Shown here in pieces: positions 1 through 5,922 of a stretch of 6,634 bases of DNA. The translations under genes and the position numbers were made by a program. The notes below the pieces were generated by a model that saw nothing but the letters and a program-made list of their open reading frames with translations, had not been told where the DNA came from and searched no databases. Each line of letters starts with the position of its first letter. Position 1 is the stretch's first letter. This stretch comes from JAUWNJ01 sp034190305 (GTDB lineage: Bacteria; Planctomycetota; Phycisphaerae; SM23-33): NCBI GenBank assembly GCA_034190305.1, contig JAXHSV010000170.1, positions 1 to 6,634 on the forward strand, read 5' to 3'.

Positions 1-546
1 TTTGTTGGGGATTGGACCTATTTCCACGACGGTAAAGTCGAGTTGACATTCGAGTACAAGAACGCCTCCCAACAGATGAGAAAACCGAATACTTACATCT
101 CGTATATAAGCGTCAGCTTGGTCCTTGATTATGATGTCGCGGGATCTCTGGTGTTTTATAACGACGGGAATCTCCAACCCGCAGTGCAAATAATGACCCC
201 GGACCAAACTACCGAGGCCATTCGCCTTGGAAAGGCAGCGGACTTGAAGGACCTCTCTCGCAAGTCGCTTGCAACTGCTCGCGCGGCCCAGGCCGCAGAT
301 GTCCATAGCGCAAAGATAAGCTGGGATAACGGTAGAATATCCATATCAACAGATGAAATCAAAAAGATTTTCAAACAGAAAAACAACAAAAAGTACAGCC
401 GGGCGGCATTGGTTATCACGAGTTTCTATCCCGAATACGGACCTGCACCGAAAGTGCTCCTGAGAAACATCAAACTGAACGGGAGGCGGATAAAGTTGTA
501 CACTGACAATTGGAACCCCGACAGACTGAACGTAAACGCCGAGTGA
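1..546 (+). CDS. C-terminal part of an unrecognised, beta-rich protein (5' end outside window)
   Basis: The frame is open from the first base of the window and ends at TGA 544-546, so this is the last 181 codons of a longer gene. A TTG at 43 could formally start it, but I see no convincing ribosome-binding site and the preceding 14 codons (FVGDWTYFHDGKVE) read as ordinary protein, so a start upstream of the window is more likely. I do not recognise the family. The sequence alternates hydrophobic and polar residues (for example YISYISVSLVLDYD, and near the end PKVLLRNIKLNGRRIKLY), as in beta-sandwich or carbohydrate-binding-like domains of extracellular proteins. The middle has an Ala/Lys-rich, probably helical stretch (KSLATARAAQAADVHSAK). 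There are no cysteines in the visible part. The neighbouring remnant at 616-759 resembles a glycoside hydrolase start, which weakly suggests a polysaccharide context; that is inference only. Base composition is more AT-rich than the genes to the right. Confidence 0.6.
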   Translation, partial: FVGDWTYFHDGKVELTFEYKNASQQMRKPNTYISYISVSLVLDYDVAGSLVFYNDGNLQPAVQIMTPDQTTEAIRLGKAADLKDLSRKSLATARAAQAADVHSAKISWDNGRISISTDEIKKIFKQKNNKKYSRAALVITSFYPEYGPAPKVLLRNIKLNGRRIKLYTDNWNPDRLNVNAE

Positions 547-560
547 AGTCGCTCGGCGAA

Positions 561-582
561 AAGATATCCGTTAGGGTATCTT
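561..582 (+). terminator. Hairpin just downstream of the first gene, possible transcription terminator
   Basis: The stem is AAGATATCC (561-569) and GGGTATCTT (574-582) around a GTTA loop, nine pairs with one G-U wobble. It lies 15 bases after the stop codon at 546. No uninterrupted T-run follows (CGATAAGC comes next), so it is not a textbook intrinsic terminator. It could instead be a 3'-end stabilising stem or a weak terminator. Confidence 0.35.
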
Positions 583-615
583 CGATAAGCTGCGAAATTA
601 TTTTGGGAGAACCAT

Positions 616-759
616 ATGGACTGTATAGATCAGAATCAAGTTATCGAATGGTCTTTTAGGACCAATCACAGTTACCAGGATCCGTTCAATGAGGTCTTGC
701 TGGATGTGGATATTCACGGGGTCGGGCGCGATCCGTTCGCTCGAAGTGCTTTACAATAG
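616..759 (+). pseudogene. 47-codon ORF resembling the start of a DUF5060-type glycoside hydrolase; probable truncated remnant
   Basis: ATG 616 is preceded by GGGAGA (605-610) at suitable spacing, and the frame ends at TAG 757-759. The product contains EWSFRTNHSYQDPFNEVLLD. This resembles the opening beta strands of DUF5060 domains, which sit at the N-terminus of DUF4038-type glycoside hydrolases and commonly have a W/F-S-F ... NPF-x-DV pattern; the match is from memory. In such proteins the domain continues with a Trp-rich strand and a catalytic barrel, and neither is found here in any of the three forward frames over the next 200 bases. A gene broken by deletion is the simplest reading. Alternatives are a genuine 47-residue peptide with a good ribosome-binding site, or a chance ORF. 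Confidence 0.35.
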
Positions 760-812
760 CTGTATTCCCTCGGCCAGTTTTTCGATCCTCTTGCTCACAA
801 ATCAGGAGGGAG

Positions 813-825
813 ATTCCACAGGAAT
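813..825. repeat. Short inverted repeat ATTCC-aca-GGAAT
   Basis: Two perfect 5-base arms surround a 3-base spacer in the intergenic region, about 150 bases before the regulator gene. An outer AGATT (811-815) / AATCT (828-832) pair is nested around it. It could be a protein-binding site, but arms this short also arise by chance. Confidence 0.2.
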
Positions 826-923
826 GAAATCTGCCGTGTACAAAATATAGATTTAGACTATCACTGCCAGCCTTTCATGTAATCCCTTTGGGGAAAGCGA
901 GTTGCAGCAAGGTCCCTGACGCC

Positions 924-947
924 AGAATATTTAGCTTGCAATATTCT
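924..947. promoter_or_regulatory. 8+8 base inverted repeat upstream of the MarR gene, candidate operator
   Basis: AGAATATT (924-931) and AATATTCT (940-947) are exact reverse complements separated by 8 bases, and they end 25 bases before the GTG start at 973. Each half contains the self-complementary AATATT. MarR-family proteins are dimers that usually bind palindromes in their own promoter, so this is a plausible autoregulatory operator. The inner bases include TTGCAA (936-941), which could be a -35 element with TACATT (959-964) 17 bases downstream as -10. That promoter would start transcription almost at the start codon. Binding and promoter use are inference. Confidence 0.4.
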
Positions 948-953
948 TTCGTA

Positions 954-967
954 CACAATACATTGTG
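954..967. promoter_or_regulatory. Second palindrome CACAAT-ac-ATTGTG next to the MarR start codon, candidate operator
   Basis: This is a perfect 6-base inverted repeat with a 2-base centre, ending 5 bases before GTG 973. Its position over the likely -10 or initiation region is where a repressor site would block transcription. Together with the repeat at 924-947 it gives two candidate dimer sites about 25 bases apart centre to centre (935.5 and 960.5). A single RNA hairpin here would also overlap the ribosome-binding region. Confidence 0.4.
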
Positions 968-972
968 GGGTT

Positions 973-1587
973 GTGGGAGAGAAAAGAAAGAGTCAGAATG
1001 TTGCCAGCAGCGGCTTAACAGAGATGGTGGTCACCGCGCTGCGCCGGATTATTCGCGCGATCGACCTGCGATCGCGGTTCCTGGTAACTCGCTACGGGCT
1101 AACCGGGCCGCAACTGACGGTTTTAAGGGAATTGTCGGCCCACGGCGGGATTTCTGTCGGGGAACTGACCCATGCGATTCATCTCAGTCAGGCCACGGTA
1201 ACCGGGATATTGGACCGGCTGGCCAAGCGAGGGCTCATCCGCCGTCAACGAAGCGACCAGGACAAGAGGCGCGTCCTTGTCTGGCTGACGGAGGAGGGCG
1301 AGCGCCTCCTGGCTGATGCGCCGCCGCTTCTTCAGGAGGAGTTTACTGACGAGTTCGCCAAACTCGAGGACTGGGAACAGACCCAGGTACTCTCTGCCTT
1401 ACAGCGCGTGGTTTCAATGATGGAGGCCAAGCACATTGACGCAACGCCAATCCTGACGACCGGCCCCATCACCGCGACACCGGAGAAAACCAAGGCCTTC
1501 CTAGATCAGAAGCCGAAGGACGCAAACGCCAAGTCTCTGGGGGATGAGCCGGCCGAACCACCGGAGGGGACCGCCCAGGAACCATAG
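973..1587 (+). CDS. MarR-family winged-helix transcriptional regulator with long hydrophilic C-terminal tail
   Basis: The product has 204 residues. Residues 15-45 form the N-terminal dimerisation helix (LTEMVVTALRRIIRAIDLRSR). Residues 44-110 form the winged helix-turn-helix: GPQLTVLREL, then SVGELTHAIHLSQATVTGIL with the recognition helix around 71-89, then the wing RRQRSDQDKRRVLVWLTEEG with the family's D-x-R pattern. Residues 111-150 form the second dimerisation helix. Typical MarR proteins are 140-160 residues; this one carries about 50 extra residues (155-204) rich in Pro, Lys, Glu and Ala that look disordered. GTG 973 is chosen because the dimerisation helix would be cut by the next start (ATG 1024). 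No good Shine-Dalgarno precedes it, only GGGG two bases away, so a leaderless or weakly translated message is possible. It probably controls itself through the inverted repeats upstream, and the methyltransferase genes 91 bases downstream. The ligand is unknown. Confidence 0.88.
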   Translation: MGEKRKSQNVASSGLTEMVVTALRRIIRAIDLRSRFLVTRYGLTGPQLTVLRELSAHGGISVGELTHAIHLSQATVTGILDRLAKRGLIRRQRSDQDKRRVLVWLTEEGERLLADAPPLLQEEFTDEFAKLEDWEQTQVLSALQRVVSMMEAKHIDATPILTTGPITATPEKTKAFLDQKPKDANAKSLGDEPAEPPEGTAQEP

Positions 1588-1660
1588 GACGCCGAGGCGG
1601 TCTGAACACAGCGGCACGGACGCCACCGACGAAAGACATGTAACTTCCTTGCGTAGTGAA

Positions 1661-1674
1661 GAAAGGAAAAAGGT
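1661..1674 (+). promoter_or_regulatory. Ribosome-binding site deciding the start of mttB-like gene 1
   Basis: GAAAGGAAAAAGG lies immediately before ATG 1679, with AGG at 1671-1673 about five bases away. The same frame is open upstream to 1544 and overlaps the regulator gene, but family homology begins only after 1679. This site therefore fixes the start at 1679. Confidence 0.6.
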
Positions 1675-1678
1675 AACA

Positions 1679-3214
1679 ATGGCGAAAGCAAGACACGAAC
1701 AACCAGGGCTGAGCGCATCACTTTATCAGCCGTTGTGTAATGCTGATGTGAAAAAGATCGCCGATGCGGCTCTGCAAGTGCTTGAGATGTCGGGCATGGC
1801 TGTATATGCGGATACGGCATTTGAGGCACTACGGGACGCAGGAGCACCAGCGGATGAAGAGACACGAACCGTCCGGTTCCCGCGCAGCCTGGTCGAGGAC
1901 GCCGTCGCGTCGAATCCGTCGTCGATCACGCTGTACTCCCGCGACGGTGAGAATGACGTTGTCCTGGAAGGTACGCGCGTGCATTACGGCACGGGCGGGA
2001 CAGCCTTGTATGTGCTGGACCCCGACAGAGGTCATCGCCGAGAGGCAAACATCTCGGATTTGGTCCTCAACGCCCGCCTGATCGATGCCCTTGAGAATGT
2101 TCATCTCCACACGATCAATGTCTTCCCGCACGACGTGGAAGATACCGACGACATCGACGTCAATCGCTTCTACCATTCACTCAATCACACGACGAAACAC
2201 ATCATGGGCGGCGTGTATTCGCTTGCCGGGACCAAAAAGGTCGTCGAGATGGCCCGAATAATCGCCGGGAGCCACGAGGCATTACGGGAGCGGCCGTTTG
2301 TCTCGTTCATCACGCTGATTATCAGCCCGTTCAAAATCGACGACCGCTACGGCGAAATGACTTGCTATCTGGCCCGCGAAGGGCTGCCCGTAGTCGTCCC
2401 GACCGAACCGATCTGCGGGACAACCTCGCCGGTCACGCTGGCCGGGAACGTTCTGACGCACGTGGCCGAGACGCTAGGTGGAATCGCTATGGTCCAGGCG
2501 GTCCGCAAGGGCGCGCCGGGCATTTGCGGCAGCGTCGGTTCGATATCCGACCTGAAAACGATGAACCACCTGGGCGGACCAATCGAGCGTGCGATGATCA
2601 ACGCGGCCGTGGCGCAGGTGGCTCAGTACTTCAAGTTGCCGTTGTACTCAACGGGCGGAACCACGGATGCAAAAGAAGTGAACGCCCAGGGTGCCTATGA
2701 AAGCGCCATGTCCAGCCTGCTGGTAGCCATGTCCGGAGCCAATTACATCCATGACGCCGCGGGCCTTATGGAAGCGGACCTGACGATCTCTTATGAGAAG
2801 CTCGTCGTCGATAACGAGATTCTTGGCATGTGCCAGCGAGTTCTACGAGGCATTGAGGTCAATGACGACACACTGGCCACGGACTTGATGATCGAGAAGG
2901 GACCCGGGAAGGATTATCTCGTTGAAGACCACACGATTCGGCACATGCGGGGTGAGTTCTACATGCCCGAACTGGCTAACCGACAGAATCGCGAGAATGA
3001 CATGGGCCTGGAGGACGCCGTATCGAATGCCAGGATGCTCGTGCACAGGATTCGCAGGATTAAGCCAGAGACCCGCCTGGAAGACCCGGCCCGCCGACGG
3101 ATTCTCGGAAAGTTCCCCGAGATTCTTCTTGGGCGCGCCCACTCGTTACGCAGGTCCAGCGGCTCTTACATCGCCGCCCAGCGCGCTGTCGCTGAAGTCG
3201 CGGCTTGGGAATAG
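1679..3214 (+). CDS. MttB-family (trimethylamine methyltransferase-like) corrinoid methyltransferase, paralogue 1, without pyrrolysine
   Basis: The product has 511 residues, close to the usual 470-510 of the family (Pfam MTTB, TIM-barrel). Characterised relatives transfer a methyl group from trimethylamine (MttB), glycine betaine (MtgB), proline betaine (MtpB) or carnitine (MtcB) to the Co(I) of a small corrinoid protein in the cytoplasm. Family features seen in order: an N-terminal helical part with ALQVLEMSGM and LRDAGAPADEETRTVRFPRSL (32-71), YSRDGENDV (86-94), YGTGGTALYVLD (103-114), VNRFYHSLNHTTKHIMGG (161-178), ISPFKIDD (215-222), and EGLPVVVPTEPICGTTSP (234-251). Then come FKLPLYSTGGTTDAKEVNAQ (318-337) and SYEKLVVDNEIL (371-382). 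The frame contains no internal TAG, so it is a pyrrolysine-free member like MtgB rather than true MttB. The TAG stop at 3212 is followed by only eight codons, so it is a real stop. The substrate cannot be told from sequence. No corrinoid partner lies next to it. Confidence 0.9.
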   Translation: MAKARHEQPGLSASLYQPLCNADVKKIADAALQVLEMSGMAVYADTAFEALRDAGAPADEETRTVRFPRSLVEDAVASNPSSITLYSRDGENDVVLEGTRVHYGTGGTALYVLDPDRGHRREANISDLVLNARLIDALENVHLHTINVFPHDVEDTDDIDVNRFYHSLNHTTKHIMGGVYSLAGTKKVVEMARIIAGSHEALRERPFVSFITLIISPFKIDDRYGEMTCYLAREGLPVVVPTEPICGTTSPVTLAGNVLTHVAETLGGIAMVQAVRKGAPGICGSVGSISDLKTMNHLGGPIERAMINAAVAQVAQYFKLPLYSTGGTTDAKEVNAQGAYESAMSSLLVAMSGANYIHDAAGLMEADLTISYEKLVVDNEILGMCQRVLRGIEVNDDTLATDLMIEKGPGKDYLVEDHTIRHMRGEFYMPELANRQNRENDMGLEDAVSNARMLVHRIRRIKPETRLEDPARRRILGKFPEILLGRAHSLRRSSGSYIAAQRAVAEVAAWE

Positions 3215-3262
3215 AAACAAATGGACGGCTCGCATTACTGATGCATCGGGAAATATGACGAG

Positions 3263-3907
3263 GTGAATGTAGCGCAGCACATACAAGATGAACTTGCCAG
3301 GCTCCGAGAAGCGGTGGCCAATCGTGAGGCAGAACCAATATGCCTGGCATACTTGGCCCTTCGTAAGGCGGCTGCCGAGAACGGCGTAAAACTTGCGGAG
3401 ATGTTCGAGCGGGCCGACGAAGTATTATCTCGGTCCGCATCTGACGTTATCGTCTCGGCCTTTTCACACAGACATTGTTTCATGTGCCAAGACGGCGCAG
3501 TCTCCTGTAAGGAGTGCAATGGTACCGGATTTGTCGAGGGAGGCGGCAAGTGTCCTGTCTGCGATGGCCTTGGGGTCATGCCCTGCGACTTCTGCCAGGG
3601 AACCGGATGGGCTGCTCGGGACATGATCCCGTCAGAGATTACACGGGACATTCTCAAGAGACGCCATCTTGCCAATGTCAAAGAGGACTTGAAAGAGCTG
3701 AAGAGTACGATTGACACACTGAATACCAAAAATGCGGAACAGTTACAGGCCGAACTGCGGCGCAATTTGACAAAATGGGCCATGCGTGTTCGCGCCAGAT
3801 TGAAAAGTCTGGCGGATGAGGAAATTGTGGGCGGCCGGGAGAAGAAGCGCTTGCTGGCGGCTGCTTCTCGGCTTGATGCCTTTTTGACAATACTTCGGAA
3901 TGATTGA
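3263..3907 (+). CDS. J-domain-less DnaJ-type zinc-finger protein flanked by helices
   Basis: The product has 214 residues. The centre has four CxxC motifs: C72-C75 (CFMCQDGA), C82-C85 (CKECNGTG), C97-C100 (CPVCDGLG) and C108-C111 (CDFCQGTG). Three keep the CxxCxGxG form, matching the DnaJ/Hsp40 cysteine-rich domain that binds two zinc ions. There is no J domain (no HPD) and no DnaJ substrate-binding C-terminal domain. Residues 1-65 are helical with a short amphipathic start (IQDELARLREAVANREAE), and residues 125-210 are strongly helical and charged, with coiled-coil character (VKEDLKELKSTIDTLNTKNAEQ). Such free-standing domains are used for protein binding or disulfide chemistry in assembly factors; its role here is unknown. 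GTG 3263 is chosen because an in-frame stop lies at 3239 and no other start precedes the N-terminal helix. The ribosome-binding site is poor (GGGA, 11 bases away). It lies 48 bases after mttB-like gene 1 and is probably co-transcribed. Confidence 0.8.
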   Translation: MNVAQHIQDELARLREAVANREAEPICLAYLALRKAAAENGVKLAEMFERADEVLSRSASDVIVSAFSHRHCFMCQDGAVSCKECNGTGFVEGGGKCPVCDGLGVMPCDFCQGTGWAARDMIPSEITRDILKRRHLANVKEDLKELKSTIDTLNTKNAEQLQAELRRNLTKWAMRVRARLKSLADEEIVGGREKKRLLAAASRLDAFLTILRND

Positions 3908-4005
3908 GACAAGACAAATAGGTTGTTTACGAATGTAGATCGTGGGCAACAGTGCGCGATTAGAAAGCCAAATGACCACATTGAGGCGACAAGTAGGAGA
4001 TCGCT

Positions 4006-4380
4006 ATGGCGGCCGGTGACCCCGTCGCGATGGTTGTCGGAGCGTCGGCAGAAGATCTGGAGCACGTCAGAGAGTGTCTTACAGGTTGGTGCTGCGCAGC
4101 GATGGACGTTGATGGCAAAACGGATGGCTGTTCGCCTTCGAAACGCCCGGAGTTAATCGTGCTCTATGCTCGAAAGGCAGAGAAGGAGACATTGGCTATC
4201 TGCGAACATCTCAGGAATGCTTCAGAGACCTCTGAAGCGCCGATTCTCCTGGTCATCAGCCGGTACCAGATTACCCAGGCACATGCCGTCAAGCGAATGG
4301 GCAACGCGGGGTTCATTATGACCCCGTTCGACAAGAAACAGATGCGCGGCAAGATCGCTGAATGCTTCGGCATTTCGTAG
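4006..4380 (+). CDS. Degenerate CheY-like receiver (pseudo-receiver) domain protein
   Basis: The product has 124 residues, the length of a single receiver domain, with the alternating strand/helix order: VAMVVGAS (7-14), helix 15-26, RPELIVLY (47-54), helix ETLAICEHLRNA (61-72), APILLVISR (78-86), helix ITQAHAVKRM (89-98), GFIMTPFD (102-109) and a last helix KQMRGKIAECFG. The layout matches response-regulator receivers, but key residues are missing. The phospho-acceptor Asp at the end of strand 3 is Tyr54, the acidic pair after strand 1 is replaced by GAS, and the conserved Lys before Pro-Phe is Thr106. Ser85 keeps the Thr/Ser position. It is therefore unlikely to be phosphorylated in the normal way. 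A non-enzymatic binding or allosteric role is more likely. The strong ribosome-binding site GGAG (3996-3999) sits six bases before ATG. No output domain is present. It lies between the zinc-finger gene and mttB-like gene 2. The fold assignment rests on pattern alone. Confidence 0.65.
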   Translation: MAAGDPVAMVVGASAEDLEHVRECLTGWCCAAMDVDGKTDGCSPSKRPELIVLYARKAEKETLAICEHLRNASETSEAPILLVISRYQITQAHAVKRMGNAGFIMTPFDKKQMRGKIAECFGIS

Positions 4381-4423
4381 ATGCAAGGGAAATGCAGACT
4401 ACATTTGAGAGCATAAGAGACAG

Positions 4424-5905
4424 ATGGAAATAGAGAAACAACGCGAAGGAGTCCTGGTCCGGCCGGAATGTCGCTTGTCCGACAAGCAGGTCCGCCTAAT
4501 AGACGGCGTCTCCCGCGACCTGCTGTATGACCCGGGGTTGCTGTGCTACAATGCCGAGGCGACGGAAATCTTCAAGCAGACGGGGGCCATCGTTGAGCCG
4601 GACTCGCAGTGTGCGCGAATCTGCATACCGGAAGACGTGCTCGACCGGGCGTTGGAAAGTGCACCTTCGCGTATCATCCTGGGAGCAAGGAATCCTGAAA
4701 ACCGCCTAATCCTTGACGCCCACGAACCTCGCGTACGGTTTGTCAGCGGCGCAGAGACGAATGTCTGGCTGGACGTGCAATTCGACAATGGAACGGCTAC
4801 GTTCACCCGCAAATCAGGAAGCATCGAGCGACTGTGCAAGGCGGCGCATCTCTGCGAGCACCTGGAGAATCTTGATTCCTTCATTCGGTGTGTCAACATT
4901 CGAGACGAGTGCGTTACAGAGGACAACAAAGACGTCAACAAGTTCTTCGCGAGTCTGAACAACATCTCCAAACACGTCCAGGCCGGGCTGACCAGCCTGG
5001 AGGCATTGGAGAATGTCATCGAGATCGGTCAAATCATTGCAGGCGGCGCAGAAGCCTTTGAGAAGAATCCCATACTTTCCTTCATAACGTGTGTAATCAA
5101 GAGTCCCTTCCAGATTGTGGACGACACAGCCGAGAAGCTCATCGCAATATCAAGGAAACGGGTGCCCGTAGTGATCTCCAGTTGCCCGATGGGCGGAGCG
5201 ACGGGGCCTTTCGACGAGTTCGGCATGGTTGCCCAGATCAACGCCGAACTGCTTGCAGGGGTGATCCTGAATCAACTGGTCTCACCGGGCGCGCCTGTCC
5301 TCTATGGGGCGGTGCCGGTGCGCACGCGGCTGGACAATCTCAACGACATGTACGGCGCCCCGGAGTTCGTACACTACAACGTGGACTGCGCCCAGATGGC
5401 GCGTTTCTACGGCCTGCCGTGCTACTCTACAGCCGGGGTCGGTGATACCGACGTCCCGGGCATCCAGGCAAATGCGGAAAAACTCCTGACGCTGCTGACC
5501 GTACCTCGCAGCGGTGCTCAATACGTCCACTATGCCTTCGGACTGCTCGAACGGACGAACGTGTTGTGCCCCGAACAAGCCGTTATGGACGACACACACA
5601 TCGGCATCGTCAAGAAGGTGCTTTGTGATACGAACGTCGATTCGCAACAACGTGATGAGGTAGTCGCAACCATACGGGAGGTGATGCAAACCGACCACAA
5701 AACCTATGTTTATCACCTGCCTCTTCCTTCCCGTGATCCGGTTTATGTGAAGTACCCGCTGGAAGACGATGCCGGCGCACTGTATGCCGCGCACAAGGAA
5801 TACCATGAGATTCTCAACCGTCCCCGAAACCATTTACCCAGCGACATTCAACGGGATATCTCTGTCATGATACCCGGGATTTTGCCGGAATGTCTGACAT
5901 GCTGA
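4424..5905 (+). CDS. MttB-family corrinoid methyltransferase-like protein, divergent paralogue 2
   Basis: The product has 493 residues. It follows the same order as paralogue 1 with low identity: FKQTGAIVEPDSQCARICIP (50-69), ILGARNPENRLIL (85-97), VNKFFASLNNISKHVQAG (171-188), IIAGGAEAFEKNPILSFITC (204-223), KSPFQIVDD (226-234), and RVPVVISSCPMGGATGPF (246-263). Next come FYGLPCYSTAGVGDTDVPGI (328-347), GAQYVHYAFGLLE (364-376) and EQAVMDDTHIGIVKKVL (384-400). There is no in-frame TAG, so no pyrrolysine. The segment that reads STGGTTDAK in paralogue 1 is STAGVGDTD here, and EKLVVDNE is EQAVMDDT, so substrate or even activity may differ. It has more cysteines than paralogue 1 (for example C41, C63, C67, C163, C254, C322, C333, C490, C493). 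The ribosome-binding site is weak (AAGAGA before ATG 4424). It is 43 bases downstream of the receiver gene and 17 bases upstream of the SAM methyltransferase. Confidence 0.85.
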   Translation: MEIEKQREGVLVRPECRLSDKQVRLIDGVSRDLLYDPGLLCYNAEATEIFKQTGAIVEPDSQCARICIPEDVLDRALESAPSRIILGARNPENRLILDAHEPRVRFVSGAETNVWLDVQFDNGTATFTRKSGSIERLCKAAHLCEHLENLDSFIRCVNIRDECVTEDNKDVNKFFASLNNISKHVQAGLTSLEALENVIEIGQIIAGGAEAFEKNPILSFITCVIKSPFQIVDDTAEKLIAISRKRVPVVISSCPMGGATGPFDEFGMVAQINAELLAGVILNQLVSPGAPVLYGAVPVRTRLDNLNDMYGAPEFVHYNVDCAQMARFYGLPCYSTAGVGDTDVPGIQANAEKLLTLLTVPRSGAQYVHYAFGLLERTNVLCPEQAVMDDTHIGIVKKVLCDTNVDSQQRDEVVATIREVMQTDHKTYVYHLPLPSRDPVYVKYPLEDDAGALYAAHKEYHEILNRPRNHLPSDIQRDISVMIPGILPECLTC

Positions 5906-5906
5906 T

Positions 5907-5912
5907 AAGGAG
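5907..5912 (+). promoter_or_regulatory. Ribosome-binding site for the SAM methyltransferase, with a second candidate start
   Basis: AAGGAG lies 10 bases before ATG 5923, immediately after the stop of mttB-like gene 2. A second in-frame ATG at 5950 is preceded by GGAGAGG (5938-5944) at 5 bases, which is a better-spaced site. Either start could be used; the two products differ by nine residues. Confidence 0.5.
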
Positions 5913-5922
5913 TGATAAGAAT

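Larger units (their letters stand above)
547..972. other. Intergenic stretch, mostly without genes
   Basis: About 426 bases separate the first gene from the MarR regulator. It contains the hairpin at 561-582, a short ORF at 616-759 listed separately, a 13-base inverted repeat ATTCCacaGGAAT (813-825), and two inverted repeats close to the regulator (924-947 and 954-967). An AGGAGGG at 804-810 precedes an ATG at 824, but that frame gives only eight codons (MKSAVYKI). I see no tRNA, rRNA, CRISPR or insertion-sequence end. Composition is AT-richer than the downstream block. Confidence 0.6.

Noticed and set aside
824..850. Eight-codon ORF after AGGAGGG in the intergenic region
   Set aside because: It is too short to support as a gene, and the spacing to the purine-rich stretch is too long.
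888..1316. Frame overlapping the regulator in another reading frame
   Set aside because: The translated product is low-complexity, Arg/Gly/Pro-rich and overlaps a clear MarR domain.
1544..1678. Upstream extension of mttB-like gene 1 overlapping the end of the regulator gene
   Set aside because: The extra residues are Arg/Pro-rich and unlike the family N-terminus, while a good ribosome-binding site sits directly before ATG 1679.
3212..3238. TAG stop of mttB-like gene 1 as a possible pyrrolysine codon
   Set aside because: Read-through would add only about nine residues before TGA 3239, and the family's pyrrolysine lies in the middle of the protein, not at its end.
3793..3814. Inverted repeat CGCCAGA / TCTGGCG
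   Set aside because: It lies inside the zinc-finger coding sequence, has no T-run after it, and is explained by the encoded helix; not a credible terminator or operator.
3235..4065. Long reverse-strand frame opposite the zinc-finger gene
   Set aside because: The product is Ser/Arg-rich with no recognisable domain and covers a forward gene with clear CxxC motifs; it is the antisense shadow of that gene.
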